From Pelagicoccus albus (GTDB lineage: Bacteria; Verrucomicrobiota; Verrucomicrobiia; Opitutales; Opitutaceae): a stretch of DNA of 64,000 nt. Below are positions 18,174 to 27,361 of the stretch, in pieces. Positions within the stretch are counted from its first letter, which is position 1; each line of letters starts with the position of its first letter. The position numbers and the translations under genes are program-made. Under the pieces are notes generated by a model. The model did no database searches. It had not been told where the DNA came from and saw only the letters and a program-made list of their open reading frames with translations. The DNA is taken from contig NZ_JACHVC010000012.1 of the NCBI RefSeq assembly GCF_014230145.1, positions 129,001-193,000 of the forward strand, read 5' to 3'.

Positions 18174-18956
18174 ATGAAACTGAAACTCTACACCGTCGAT
18201 GCGTTTGCATCAGTTCCCTTCACCGGCAACCCGGCCGCCATTTGCGTATTGGACCAATGGTTGGACGATTCTCTCATGCAAAGCATAGCTGCCCAGAACA
18301 ACTTGGCAGAGACCGCCTTCCTCGTAGCAAAAGGGACGGCTAGCTACGATATACGTTGGTTTACACCTCTGACAGAAGTGCCCCTCTGTGGCCACGCGAC
18401 CCTGGCTAGCGCCTTCGTGCTCAAAAATTGCCTAAATGAACAAGCCGAGGTGATTAATTTCGATTGCGCGAGCGGTCCGCTCAAAGTTGAAGTAAGCGAT
18501 CAGCTCCTGACTCTTGATTTCCCCAGCAAAGCGGCCTCGGCAACAAAAATACCCGACTGGGTCTCAAATGGCTTAGGGGCAATCCCAATCGAATTCTATC
18601 AGTCCCACTATTCGATGGCCGTTTTTCCGAGCGAGGAAATCGTCGCCGCGATCGAACCCGATTTCGCCTACCTCTCCAAGATTTCCGACTCCACGATCAT
18701 CATCACGGCTCCGGGAAAAGGCCACGACTTCGTCTCACGATTCTTTGCCCCAGCTTTTGGCGTTGATGAAGATCCAGTCACTGGCTCAGCCCATTGCATT
18801 CTAATACCTTTTTGGGCTAAACGGTTGAAAAAAAGCGAGTTACACGCGAAGCAAATCAGTCTAAGAGGGGGGGAGCTCTATTGCAAAGACCAAGGCGACC
18901 GAGTGAAAATCGGTGGTACCGCCCGCCTTTACTCCGAAGCGACCATTCACGTTTAG
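18174..18956 (+). CDS. PhzF-family isomerase-like protein
   Basis: A 260-residue member of the PhzF/YddE family (diaminopimelate-epimerase fold). Key segments are DAFASVPFTGNPAAICVL at the N-terminus, LAETAFLV with the conserved Glu (near residue 45) that acts in PhzF catalysis, RWFTPLTEVPLCGHATLA, and DEDPVTGSAHC. No other phenazine genes are present, so the substrate is unknown. It is the only plus-strand gene between the two halves of a peptide transporter locus and diverges from the binding-protein gene. Confidence 0.92.
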   Translation: MKLKLYTVDAFASVPFTGNPAAICVLDQWLDDSLMQSIAAQNNLAETAFLVAKGTASYDIRWFTPLTEVPLCGHATLASAFVLKNCLNEQAEVINFDCASGPLKVEVSDQLLTLDFPSKAASATKIPDWVSNGLGAIPIEFYQSHYSMAVFPSEEIVAAIEPDFAYLSKISDSTIIITAPGKGHDFVSRFFAPAFGVDEDPVTGSAHCILIPFWAKRLKKSELHAKQISLRGGELYCKDQGDRVKIGGTARLYSEATIHV

Positions 18957-18977
18957 CTAGGCGTTCGGCAGGTCTAG

Positions 18978-19013
18978 AAAAACTAAAACGCCAGGCCCCG
19001 AAAGACCTGGCGT
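18978..19013 (-). terminator. terminator of the 42-residue membrane protein gene
   Basis: ACGCCAGG and CCTGGCGT (18988-18995 with 19006-19013) form a perfect 8-bp stem with a 10-base loop. On the minus strand it is followed by TTTAGTTTTT, while the plus-strand side has only a weak T content. It lies 37 bases past the small minus-strand gene and 31 bases past phzF on the other strand. Confidence 0.62.
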
Positions 19014-19049
19014 CGTTATATTCTGTTTAAAAGCTAATTAGTCGAATTC

Positions 19050-19178
19050 TCAGCTGAGACCCTTGCGTCGGTGCTTCGCAGCCGAGGAGCCGACTAGTAC
19101 GGCGATTCCACAGCAGGCATAGGCGGTCACCAGAGCGATCGACGGGTTGCTGTTGAGCCAGAGCACTATTTCATTCAT
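19050..19178 (-). CDS. 42-residue single-helix membrane protein
   Basis: Reads from the ATG complementing 19176-19178 to a TGA at 19050-19052. Residues about 12-30 form one hydrophobic helix that contains two adjacent Cys (AYACCGIAVLVG). It is preceded by a polar N-terminus and followed by a basic tail, AAKHRRKG, which predicts an N-out, C-in topology. It sits between the PEPCK-like gene and a minus-strand terminator, so it is placed to end that transcript or to be its own unit. It is too short for routine gene calling; function unknown. Confidence 0.55.
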   Translation of the reverse strand: MNEIVLWLNSNPSIALVTAYACCGIAVLVGSSAAKHRRKGLS

Positions 19179-19269
19179 TGGATTTGTAGGTTGAAGGAAT
19201 TACTAACTTCAACCCACTTAAAGCATATCCAATGCCAGCGAACCTAGCGCTCTGGAAGAAACAAACAGC

Positions 19270-22200
19270 CTACTTGTGCAAGCTTGGGTCAGCCCCAATG
19301 CAACCAACAAGATGTTCGCGGTATTCGGGAGAACGGAATGTTTCCAAACGTCTCTCGATAGCAGCTTTCATCTTATCAGCTTGAATACGTTGCGCCATTC
19401 CGACGTTGCGTTCGTGTGAGAGGAATTTGTCAAGGTAAGCAGCGTGGCGTTCCCAAAGGCCGATATCCACTTTTTGCTTAGCATCGAGACGTGCCTTGTA
19501 CCAGTCACTTTCGATCATAGCTTCGTAAGTGAAGAGCTTTCTGAACGCTTCGTCCTGGTAGCCCATTCCTTCGTATTCGCCGTAAGCCATCACATGCAGC
19601 AAGGCCTTGAGCGGAGGACACGCCGCATCGATAGAACCGTCCGCGAAGTAGTTGAGAGCAACACTACGCTGAGTCTCTACGATGTTCTTAATGCCATCCA
19701 CATAGGCTTCCATCGATTGCTGTTCCGGACGAAGCACCGCTTCTGGAAATACCGAACCAGGGTTTGAGAAAACGCGACCGCCGATCGACTGAACGAATTC
19801 TTTGGTGATGCGATATCCGAGACGGCTGGCTTCGATCTTTTCCCCTTCGAATTCGAAATCCTCACATGCTTCCAGGAAGCCCTTCTTCTTGAGGTAGCTG
19901 GACTTCCGTTCTTCTGGACGCATACGGCTCCAGAGCTCAGGAACCAACAAGCTGATGTCGTGATCTACTCGGAAGTTTGGACCCACACAGCCTGCGGAGG
20001 AGATGAAACACTCGTAGCCCGTCACGATGAACGAAACGAGAGCGTTATTCATATCCACGATTGGCAGAAGCGCATTGAATGGGCCCTTGGTGAGAGCTCC
20101 TTCCGAACCTGCGCCTGTCGTCGATGGAGACTTACCGGTCAAACTCGCAATGAAGTCCATGAACGCCTCTGGTAGTTCTTGGAAGTGAACAGGGCCAAAG
20201 GGAGCCAAGGCGCGAACGCCATCGCTTGGAGGGTTGTTGCGGCGACCTGGGAGTACGCAATTCACTGGGAAGTGAACCGTATCCTCTTTCTCAAGACGAC
20301 GATACAAACGAGCTCCAACTTCGGCTACATATACGCTTTGTTCATCTTCCAGATCCAAGCGGTTTTGCAGGTAGCGTGGGTTCTTCGTAAATTTACCATC
20401 GACCAAACGTGGGTGCGACGAATCGATTGCGTAGTCGGGCTTTGTCTCACCATTAAACTCGGTTAAAACGCGCTGCATCGGCTCTGTGAATTGACCAAAA
20501 CGAATAGCGTCCTTGGCTAGCTCGCGAGTCGTTTCACGGTCAAGCGGCTCGTAGTTCGAGAAGAACATGTTATCCCGTGAGAAGTCGCTCTCCGTGGTCT
20601 TGTCGTAGCCCCGGTGGATCGCTTCGTCCGGACGTTGGAACAAACGGTATTCGCAGTTTACGATAAACTTCAACGAAGAGTATCCCACTGCGCCCTTATC
20701 CAAGCCCTTCAGCAAGTTCGCTGGAACAACCACAGTGGAAGAGATATCATCTTCCGTCTGGATTTTAGACGCAGGATAGAAGTCCTTACGCAAACTGAAT
20801 ACACGCCAAGAACCATCTTCCTCGAAGCCAACACGCAAGTACTGGGATATCAGCTTTTGATCACGATACTTCAACTCGTTACCAGGAGCGCCATTCACGA
20901 TATCGACAGTGAAACGGTCACGCCAATTCTGCGCCCAGTTTTCCTTGTAGAAACGTTTAACAACCAGAACGATATCGATCACGTAACCAGGAATGCTCTG
21001 CAGCCAAGCATTGTACTCGTCTGTGTATCGCTTCGATGGCGACAAGAGCTGGATGACCGACCCCAGCGAACGCTTCATGCTCAAGAGCGGGCGGTCGTCG
21101 GTGTCCTCAGGATTTTTGAAGCGAGTGCTGTAGTCCTTGCCAACGATTTCTTCAACTTGGTCGAAGTCCTTCTTCACATCGGCAGTGAATACTGGACCCG
21201 CCACAATCGCGTCGGTCAGAAGCTTGGAAATTTCCGATTTACCACCACCTGATACAGTACAAGGCTTATGGCAGTAGGTGCCCACCGCTGCGGTACCCAG
21301 CAAGCGCCAACGACGTCCCGCCATCGGCTGTTTCATTTCCACCTTATATCCGCCTGGAAGGATGTAGGTGCAACCTGGTTGAAGCTGAAGCTGACGCTCC
21401 TCACCACTCGCCTTCCAAATGATTCGCTGGTCCACGAGACGGAAAATCGAGCGCTCTGGAACGTAGAAGATATTTGGATACTTTTTGTCAATTGCGTATC
21501 CCTCAGGCTTCACATCGATGGAGTCACCCAAACGGGCAACAACTTCGTCGAAAACGTGCTCTTCGTAGTTCTTGGACTTCTGAAGCTGAAACTCCTCGCC
21601 CAAATCGTAACTGGCAAACGCGAGAGCTCCACCAGCGTGCTCTTCCTCAACGTTACCCAGCAGGTTAGACGCATAAGAAATTTGGGTCTTAACCTCCTTC
21701 TTGCAGTAACCGAAGTAGTTGTCCGCAATGAGCGTTACCACAACGCCTCTGCTGTCGCGAGAAGTTAGCTTGAAGGCTCCGCCATCGTTGTAGAGCTCAT
21801 CCTCAGATTCCCAGCACATGCCGTCTCGCTTTTGACGCTCGGTTGCTTCCGAAATGTGAGGCAGGCCAAGATCCTTCTTTTTCGCCTTGGTCATGTGTGG
21901 AGCTAAGATCACGCAACCAGTGTGGCCGGACCAGTGCTTCACATCTAGGCCTGAATCGTTCTCAGCCAGGAATGGATCGCCGGCGTTTCCAAAAATCGAC
22001 TCTACAAAGTCGAGGTTGCTTGTCATGTTACCTGGAGCGAAGAAGCGAACTTCCATGCGCTTTTCTTCGGTCACACCGGGAACCTCTGGCTGGACGATCG
22101 GACGCAACAAGAGAGAAACAAAGGTACGCGCCTTTTCTTCCTGATTCGCTGTAAACGCGAGCTCAAGCAAGCTTTCAGGTGGGTTCAATGCCACCTCGAG

Positions 22201-22734
22201 AAGCTTGGCGAAAGTCTTCAGAGGCACTTGCTTTTTGTCAAATGGGACTGGCAGACCACCTTCGGCCACATGGAATACACCCTGTGTAGTTCTACGGTCA
22301 CTACGTGGATTGTGACAAACGCCCTGCTTAACTCTGAAGCTGCTGATAATATCAGACTCGAAGCGGTCCGAATCTGGCGGCATGGACAAAGCGCGAGCCA
22401 TACCGTGGCGCTCAAGCACTAGGTTGTTCGATGGCAACCAAACACGATCTTCTACATCCAATTCGCTAAAGAGAGACTCCAAGTAGTCTTGGATACGCTG
22501 ATCGGCAGGACAGAGATAATCCTTCAAGAGCCTGTTCTTTTCCTCTACGCTTCGCAGCAGGGAATCACCGAGTTCCAAAATTGGAAAGTCCTTTGCGTCT
22601 CCGCAAATGGGCAACCCGCGAGAACGCAACTTTAAGTTCAAGTACTCGACTTGATTCTTGGCGTCGAAAACGTTTTCGCCGGTGGTCGGATCGAATCCGA
22701 TTTGTGTTTTGAGATCAATACTATGCGTATCCAT
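19270..22734 (-). CDS. probable PPi-type phosphoenolpyruvate carboxykinase
   Basis: A 1154-residue cytoplasmic protein. Length and pattern fit the PPi-dependent PEP carboxykinases known from Entamoeba and propionibacteria, which interconvert PEP, CO2 and phosphate with oxaloacetate and pyrophosphate. Supporting segments are FGNAGDP at 249-255, WSGHTGCVILAPH at 268-280, FGYCKKEVKTQISYA at 341-355 and the phosphate-loop-like SGGGKSE at 495-501. I recognise the family from memory of these blocks; a profile search is needed to settle it. ATP- and GTP-PEPCKs are half this size, so a simple PEPCK is excluded. A GGCTAACC leader motif lies 16 bases before the ATG. It follows the peptide-importer ATPase genes by 65 bases on the same strand. 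Confidence 0.7.
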   Translation of the reverse strand: MDTHSIDLKTQIGFDPTTGENVFDAKNQVEYLNLKLRSRGLPICGDAKDFPILELGDSLLRSVEEKNRLLKDYLCPADQRIQDYLESLFSELDVEDRVWLPSNNLVLERHGMARALSMPPDSDRFESDIISSFRVKQGVCHNPRSDRRTTQGVFHVAEGGLPVPFDKKQVPLKTFAKLLEVALNPPESLLELAFTANQEEKARTFVSLLLRPIVQPEVPGVTEEKRMEVRFFAPGNMTSNLDFVESIFGNAGDPFLAENDSGLDVKHWSGHTGCVILAPHMTKAKKKDLGLPHISEATERQKRDGMCWESEDELYNDGGAFKLTSRDSRGVVVTLIADNYFGYCKKEVKTQISYASNLLGNVEEEHAGGALAFASYDLGEEFQLQKSKNYEEHVFDEVVARLGDSIDVKPEGYAIDKKYPNIFYVPERSIFRLVDQRIIWKASGEERQLQLQPGCTYILPGGYKVEMKQPMAGRRWRLLGTAAVGTYCHKPCTVSGGGKSEISKLLTDAIVAGPVFTADVKKDFDQVEEIVGKDYSTRFKNPEDTDDRPLLSMKRSLGSVIQLLSPSKRYTDEYNAWLQSIPGYVIDIVLVVKRFYKENWAQNWRDRFTVDIVNGAPGNELKYRDQKLISQYLRVGFEEDGSWRVFSLRKDFYPASKIQTEDDISSTVVVPANLLKGLDKGAVGYSSLKFIVNCEYRLFQRPDEAIHRGYDKTTESDFSRDNMFFSNYEPLDRETTRELAKDAIRFGQFTEPMQRVLTEFNGETKPDYAIDSSHPRLVDGKFTKNPRYLQNRLDLEDEQSVYVAEVGARLYRRLEKEDTVHFPVNCVLPGRRNNPPSDGVRALAPFGPVHFQELPEAFMDFIASLTGKSPSTTGAGSEGALTKGPFNALLPIVDMNNALVSFIVTGYECFISSAGCVGPNFRVDHDISLLVPELWSRMRPEERKSSYLKKKGFLEACEDFEFEGEKIEASRLGYRITKEFVQSIGGRVFSNPGSVFPEAVLRPEQQSMEAYVDGIKNIVETQRSVALNYFADGSIDAACPPLKALLHVMAYGEYEGMGYQDEAFRKLFTYEAMIESDWYKARLDAKQKVDIGLWERHAAYLDKFLSHERNVGMAQRIQADKMKAAIERRLETFRSPEYREHLVGCIGADPSLHK

Positions 22735-22799
22735 TTTATTTTTCTTTTCGGGTTAGCCAGCAAATTTTAGACGGCTGGCAGATTCGTTTAGACAAAATT

Positions 22800-23615
22800 C
22801 TAAGCTAGAAGGCTCGGCATTTTAGGCACCGCATCTAGCAATTTCCGGGTGTATTCAGTTTTTGGTTCGTTGTAGATTTCTTCCGCAGTTCCCTTCTCCA
22901 CAATCTGGCCAGCTTGCATAACCACGACCTCGTGGCTCATATGCTCGACCACTGCCAAGTCATGGGCAATGAAGAGGTAGGTGATTCCGTACTCGTCCTG
23001 TAAGTCTTGCAGCAGATTCGCAATCTGCGCCTGTACACTTACATCGAGAGCACTTACACACTCATCACAAATAATGAATTCCGGACGCGAACTGAGAGCT
23101 CGGGCTATACAGATTCGTTGCCTTTGCCCACCACTAAACTGGTGCGGGTAGCGGGACATTGCATCCGCGGGCAAACCAACCTTAACCAACAGAGAAGCCA
23201 CCTTTTCCTCTCGCTCTGAGCGACTCAACTCGGGCTCGTGTACAATTAACGGCTCGGCTACGATGGCTCCGACATTCAATCGTGGGTTCAGCGAAGCGTA
23301 TGGATCTTGGAAGATGGTTTGGATCCGCTTCCGGAATGGCAAAAAGCTCTTTTCGCTGAGGCTGGAAATTTCGGTGCCATCGTAAATAATCCTACCCGAT
23401 TCCGAGGGTGTCAGTTTGAGGATCGCCTTTCCGATCGTACTCTTGCCACTTCCACTCTCTCCGACCAGACCGACTGTTTGGCCGCGCTTGACGGAAAACG
23501 AAGCTCCTTTCACGGCTTGGAAGGAACTCGGTTTAGTGAAGATCCCACCCGTGCTAGTAGGATAGCTAACGCAAAGGTCAGCTACATCCAAAAGGGCTTG
23601 CTCCGAACTAGGCAT
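22800..23615 (-). CDS. peptide ABC transporter ATPase, OppF/DppF type
   Basis: ATP-binding subunit, 271 residues. Walker A is GESGSGKST, the signature is FSGGQRQRICIARAL, and Walker B is EFIICDECVSALD (Cys where many have Glu-Pro). The IFQDPYASLNPRLNVG Q-loop and the C-terminal NEPKTEYTRKLLDAVP are typical of OppF. The ATG at 23615 overlaps the end of the OppD-type gene by 8 bases; an upstream TTG is less likely. It should energise a peptide importer, probably the one at 14.7-18.1 kb. Confidence 0.95.
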   Translation of the reverse strand: MPSSEQALLDVADLCVSYPTSTGGIFTKPSSFQAVKGASFSVKRGQTVGLVGESGSGKSTIGKAILKLTPSESGRIIYDGTEISSLSEKSFLPFRKRIQTIFQDPYASLNPRLNVGAIVAEPLIVHEPELSRSEREEKVASLLVKVGLPADAMSRYPHQFSGGQRQRICIARALSSRPEFIICDECVSALDVSVQAQIANLLQDLQDEYGITYLFIAHDLAVVEHMSHEVVVMQAGQIVEKGTAEEIYNEPKTEYTRKLLDAVPKMPSLLA

Positions 23616-24459
23616 CCGCTGCGATCTCCTTTTTTCCGATTTCCGAGTAATCAACCACAGGTAAACGTCGCTGCTTTACCCCAAGCTGGGGAATGCACCG
23701 AATCAGAGCGCTCGTGTATTCGTGCTTCGGCGATGCGAGAACCTGCTTGGTCTCTCCCTGCTCGACGATTTCCCCTCGGTACATAACCGCGACCTTGTCG
23801 GCAAAACCGTCTACGATTCCAAAATTGTGGGTGATCAAAATGATCGCCATGTTCTCCTTTTCTCGAAGTTCACGGAGCAGCTCTATTATCTGCGCTTCGA
23901 TCGTCACATCCAAGGCGGTCGTTGGCTCGTCTGCCACCAGTATGTCAGGCTGACAGGCCAGAGCCATCGCGATCACAACCCTTTGCTTCATACCTCCACT
24001 CATCTGGTGAGGGTAGTCGCCATAGCGTTTCGAGGAATCTCTGATTCCCACTTTCTCCAGCAAGCTGATAGTTTCAGCCTTGAAGTCAGTAACATCGTCG
24101 CGATGAAAGCGGAGCGCTTCCTCGATTTGGGCCCCTACCGTGAAATAAGGATTCAAAGAGGTCGAAGGCTCCTGAAACACATAGGCGATCCGCTTCCCGC
24201 GAACCTTGCGCATCTGTTTCTCCGTATAATCGAGCAGGTTCTCTCCATCGAGTAAGGCCGCCCCCTCAACAACGCATTTGGGAGCCGGTGGCAGCAGTCT
24301 CGACAAAGACATGGAGGTAACACTTTTTCCACTGCCGCTTTCCCCTACGATCGCAAGCGTTTCCCCTTGGTCGAGAGAAAACGAGATGCCCTTAACCGCA
24401 TCGACTTTCGAGTGGCGGCCATTGAAGCGAATTTTCAAATCTCGTACCTCAAGCAGCAT
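23608..24459 (-). CDS. peptide ABC transporter ATPase, OppD/DppD type
   Basis: ATP-binding subunit, 283 residues. Walker A is GESGSGKSV, the Q-loop YVFQEPSTSLNPYFTVG, the signature MSGGMKQRVVIAMAL and Walker B PDILVADEPTTALDV. ASPKHEYTSALIRCIPQLG at the end is the OppD/DppD C-terminal signature. The start is taken at the ATG complementing 24457-24459 rather than a TTG six bases upstream. First gene of an ATPase pair transcribed leftward, with its partner overlapping by 8 bases. Confidence 0.95.
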   Translation of the reverse strand: MLLEVRDLKIRFNGRHSKVDAVKGISFSLDQGETLAIVGESGSGKSVTSMSLSRLLPPAPKCVVEGAALLDGENLLDYTEKQMRKVRGKRIAYVFQEPSTSLNPYFTVGAQIEEALRFHRDDVTDFKAETISLLEKVGIRDSSKRYGDYPHQMSGGMKQRVVIAMALACQPDILVADEPTTALDVTIEAQIIELLRELREKENMAIILITHNFGIVDGFADKVAVMYRGEIVEQGETKQVLASPKHEYTSALIRCIPQLGVKQRRLPVVDYSEIGKKEIAADA

Positions 24460-25071
24460 AAGCAACGCTCATCCTGCAAAGCTCTATTGAGACAACAAGA
24501 TGAAAAGAAGGAATATAACTTACAAATGTGTATTTTTTTCTAATAGGGCCTGAATTAGGGGGTTCTGAGCCATTCGAACACCTTATTCTGACAAAAAATC
24601 CGCTCTTTCAAACGGGCAATTGTCAGATTAGCCGCCATCGAGGATCGAAATGGGCTGATCACACTTTGCGTAAAACTTTCTAGATAGCCGAATACGATCA
24701 ATTTCCCACCAGAAACGATCATCTCGGCATAACGGTAGCTAATTCTGTTTTTGCGCAACATGGAGAGCGAGCAGCAAGCAAACATGGGGGCTTGGGCAAC
24801 GGGGAAATCCAAGAAGCAGTCTGTTTGCCAAAACTCACCCTCTCCAGTCAAGAGATCAAACTTTTCCTCAAGGCGCCCCTACCCAGTCTGTCTTCGAAAA
24901 TCAAATACACTGTCGAAACTAAGAAGCACTGAACGAAAAACTCATGTCTCGGCCGATAGCTTTGCCTGAGTCCGGGGTAACTTTGCCAAAAACGCCTCCG
25001 CTCATAATCAACATCGTCGGGCGGAGCCTAGGGAGCCTACTCAAGACCTACTACCTACCATCGACTCAATT
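24460..25071. other. 612-base region without a convincing gene
   Basis: Lies between the OppD-type gene and tRNA-Leu and must hold the promoters of the leftward ATPase operon. It is A/T-richer than its surroundings. A 98-codon minus-strand frame (24555-24851, TTG start) is open and has patches such as YAEMIVSGGKLIVFGYLESF that look protein-like, but it has no recognised family and no start signal. I see no RNA family or repeat here. Confidence 0.4.
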
Positions 25072-25158
25072 TGGTGCCCAGGGAGGGACTCGAACCCTCA
25101 CGTCCTTGCGGACAGCGGATTTTAAGTCCGCTGCGTCTACCGATTCCGCCACCAGGGC
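25072..25158 (-). tRNA. tRNA-Leu(UAA)
   Basis: Eighty-seven bases including an encoded CCA (complement of 25072-25074). The acceptor GCCCTGG pairs with CCTGGGC (one offset by the discriminator), the anticodon stem GCGGA/TCCGC encloses CTTAAAA giving anticodon TAA, and the T arm reads GAGGGTTCGAGTCCCTC. The long variable arm TGTCCGCAAGGACG marks a class II tRNA. It reads UUA and UUG codons. Confidence 0.97.
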
Positions 25159-25296
25159 ATACAGATGTGTTGCCGAAATGCAGCAGACTTGTTCCTTGAA
25201 AACAAGCTTTGGCTTCGGAAATTTGCCGGCTCCTCCTCTGCCAACTAGAGCTTGCTTGGAAAAGTTAGCGAGATAGGCTGCTTTTCAAGTTCACTG

Positions 25297-26334
25297 ATGG
25301 AATCCCTGCCCCAAGCCAACATCCTGAGCATAGTCAGGTTTCGCCGCGCCCTGAATTGGATAATTGCCAATCCCGCGTGGCTAGAGGCTTTTTCTGGCGA
25401 ACTGGCAGACCTTGGACTCAAAGGACAGCGACAAGGGATTTCGCTAGAACGGGCACTGAGGACTTTAGCGCTGGAAAACAAGTACCAGTTGGCGAAGCGT
25501 TGCCTACACAAGGGCCTTGAGCGGATCAGGTCTGAGGAAGCGCAAAGGCTAGCCAACCTTCTAGGTGTAACGAAACTCCGTCCCCAAAGGTACTCGGACT
25601 CCCTACCGGAAAAGAAATGGAAAGAGATTCAAAGCCTATGCCTCACGCGACTGAACCAAGGCTACCAGAAATATAAAGATGCTCAAACAGAGCTCTTCTT
25701 AGAGTACTCTGAGCTACCGAAAACCTGGACTGATAGACTTAGAATAAGAGCATCAAAAAAGGAGGACGCCCTTCAGGTTGCCCGCTTGGCTCTTTTGGAG
25801 GCGATTGACCGGATCGAGCCTGAACAAAATTTCGCCAGCTACGCAGGAAGCTGGATTAAACGCAGACTACGGAATCACATTTTGGAAGAGCTGAGCCCCG
25901 TAAAGACTCCAGTGAACTTGATTTCGGAAGCTCTTCGTTCTTCCGACAAACGACACGAGGCCCTCGCGGATGCCATTCGCGCTGGAACAATTTCACTAGA
26001 CGCCTCACCCATAGAGCTGAGCAAAACTCAAGAGCACGGCGAATTGAGCAGCGAGGAGAATCCCGCTTACCAGCATGTCGCTGTCGTGGAGACTACCAAA
26101 CTGGTTAGGGATGCCCTTTCAGGACTCAGCCAGAAGCAACGAGAGGTGATCGAGATGCGATTCGGACTTGGAGACGATATGGAGTGTTTATCCCTCGCCC
26201 AAGTCGGAAACAAAACTGGCATCTCCCGGCAGCAAGTCGCCCAACGCGAGAAACGGGCATTCCAAAAACTGAGGAGCACCTTAACGGAAGCGAGCCGAGA
26301 GCTATTTCAATACAGCCAAGCAGCAACCTGTTGA
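25297..26334 (+). CDS. sigma-70 family RNA polymerase sigma factor
   Basis: A 345-residue sigma factor. Region 2 is seen as ARLALLEAIDRIEPE and FASYAGSWIKRRLRNHI, the second piece matching the -10-reading helix (FxTYAxWWIRQAI in housekeeping factors). A region 3-like VKTPVNLISEALRSSDKRHE follows. Region 4 is LSQKQREVIEMRFGL, then LAQVGNKTGISRQQVAQREKRAFQKLR, a clear -35-reading helix-turn-helix. The first 150 residues, helical and basic, match no sigma region I know. The ATG at 25297 is preferred to a TTG at 25252. It has no anti-sigma gene beside it, and nadD and rsfS follow on the same strand. Confidence 0.88.
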   Translation: MESLPQANILSIVRFRRALNWIIANPAWLEAFSGELADLGLKGQRQGISLERALRTLALENKYQLAKRCLHKGLERIRSEEAQRLANLLGVTKLRPQRYSDSLPEKKWKEIQSLCLTRLNQGYQKYKDAQTELFLEYSELPKTWTDRLRIRASKKEDALQVARLALLEAIDRIEPEQNFASYAGSWIKRRLRNHILEELSPVKTPVNLISEALRSSDKRHEALADAIRAGTISLDASPIELSKTQEHGELSSEENPAYQHVAVVETTKLVRDALSGLSQKQREVIEMRFGLGDDMECLSLAQVGNKTGISRQQVAQREKRAFQKLRSTLTEASRELFQYSQAATC

Positions 26335-26367
26335 CAGGACTGGAATTAGCACGAAAGGCTTCGAGAA

Positions 26368-26955
26368 GTGAGCAATAGAATAGGAATCATGGGAGGCAGC
26401 TTCGATCCGATCCACTCGGGGCACCTAATAATAGCTCTCGACGCCGTGGAGCAGTTCGAATTGGAAAAAGTTCTCTTCGTGCCAGCCTATCAGGCTCCCC
26501 TTAAATCGAAATCACCATCTGCCTCAGCCGAGGCTCGCATGAAAATGGTGGAGCTTGCAACCAGCGACGAAGACCGCTTTCAAGCTTCGGATGTAGACTA
26601 TCAGTGCAAGGACACGAGCTACTCCGTGCGAACCGCTAGGAATTTGAAAAAGGAATTCCCGGAAGCAGAGCTTTTCTGGATCCTGGGAGCAGATCAAATC
26701 GCTCAACTTCACCTCTGGAGGGATATCGAGGAACTCGCCCGAGTGGTAAGCTTCATCGCATTCGATCGCCCCGGATCAAAGAACCAAACCAGTGGCAAGA
26801 TGCCAGAGCACACCCGACTACTGCTCGGAGAGCCCAGACCCCTTCAGATCAGCTCTACTGAAATCCGCGATCGCCTGAAAAGCCACCGGGGGGCCAAGTA
26901 CTTCTTGCCAGCTAAAGTGTTTGATTACATCAAGGCCGAAAATCTCTATATTTAG
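26368..26955 (+). CDS. nadD: nicotinate-nucleotide adenylyltransferase
   Basis: Adenylates nicotinate mononucleotide to deamido-NAD in NAD synthesis. The 195-residue protein opens with GIMGGSFDPIHSGHL, the nucleotidyltransferase HxGH motif, and ends with LQISSTEIRDRLK, the second signature. The start is a GTG at 26368. It is followed 12 bases later by rsfS, a pairing common in bacteria, and preceded by the sigma factor gene after 33 bases. Confidence 0.97.
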   Translation: MSNRIGIMGGSFDPIHSGHLIIALDAVEQFELEKVLFVPAYQAPLKSKSPSASAEARMKMVELATSDEDRFQASDVDYQCKDTSYSVRTARNLKKEFPEAELFWILGADQIAQLHLWRDIEELARVVSFIAFDRPGSKNQTSGKMPEHTRLLLGEPRPLQISSTEIRDRLKSHRGAKYFLPAKVFDYIKAENLYI

Positions 26956-26967
26956 AGGCGAAACACT

Positions 26968-27348
26968 ATGAGTACCGAACCGAACGTAGAACTAAATGGC
27001 GAAGAGCTGCTGGCGCTTTGCTGCAAAACCTTGGACGATGCCAAGGCGGAAGACATCGTAGCGCTCGACGTCAGGGAAACCTCTTCTATTACAAACTACT
27101 TGGTGCTCGCTTCTGGACTCGCGGAAGCGCATCTGCGCGCCTTGCGGAGAGATTTGGACAAAGCCTTGAAAAACCATAAGGTTAAGATTCTCGGAGTAGA
27201 TGAAGGAGAGTTTAGCGGCTGGGCCGTGGTAGACGCCTTCGACATCATGATCCACTTATTCTCCCAAGAAACTCGTGACACCTATAAGTTAGAGTCACTC
27301 TGGAAAGACGCCGTACCAGTAGACGTAGAAAAGCTCTTGGCCCGCTAG
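26968..27348 (+). CDS. rsfS: ribosomal silencing factor
   Basis: Binds ribosomal protein uL14 and blocks subunit joining when nutrients are short. The 126-residue protein has the Iojap/RsfS pattern DIVALDVRETSSITNYLVLASGLAEAHLRAL and the diagnostic GWAVVDAFDIMIHLFSQETRDTYKLESLW (given here in pieces of the family block). It lies 12 bases after nadD, the usual arrangement, and converges with a DUF481 gene with only 13 bases between. Confidence 0.95.
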   Translation: MSTEPNVELNGEELLALCCKTLDDAKAEDIVALDVRETSSITNYLVLASGLAEAHLRALRRDLDKALKNHKVKILGVDEGEFSGWAVVDAFDIMIHLFSQETRDTYKLESLWKDAVPVDVEKLLAR

Positions 27349-27361
27349 CGAGCCGCTTCAT

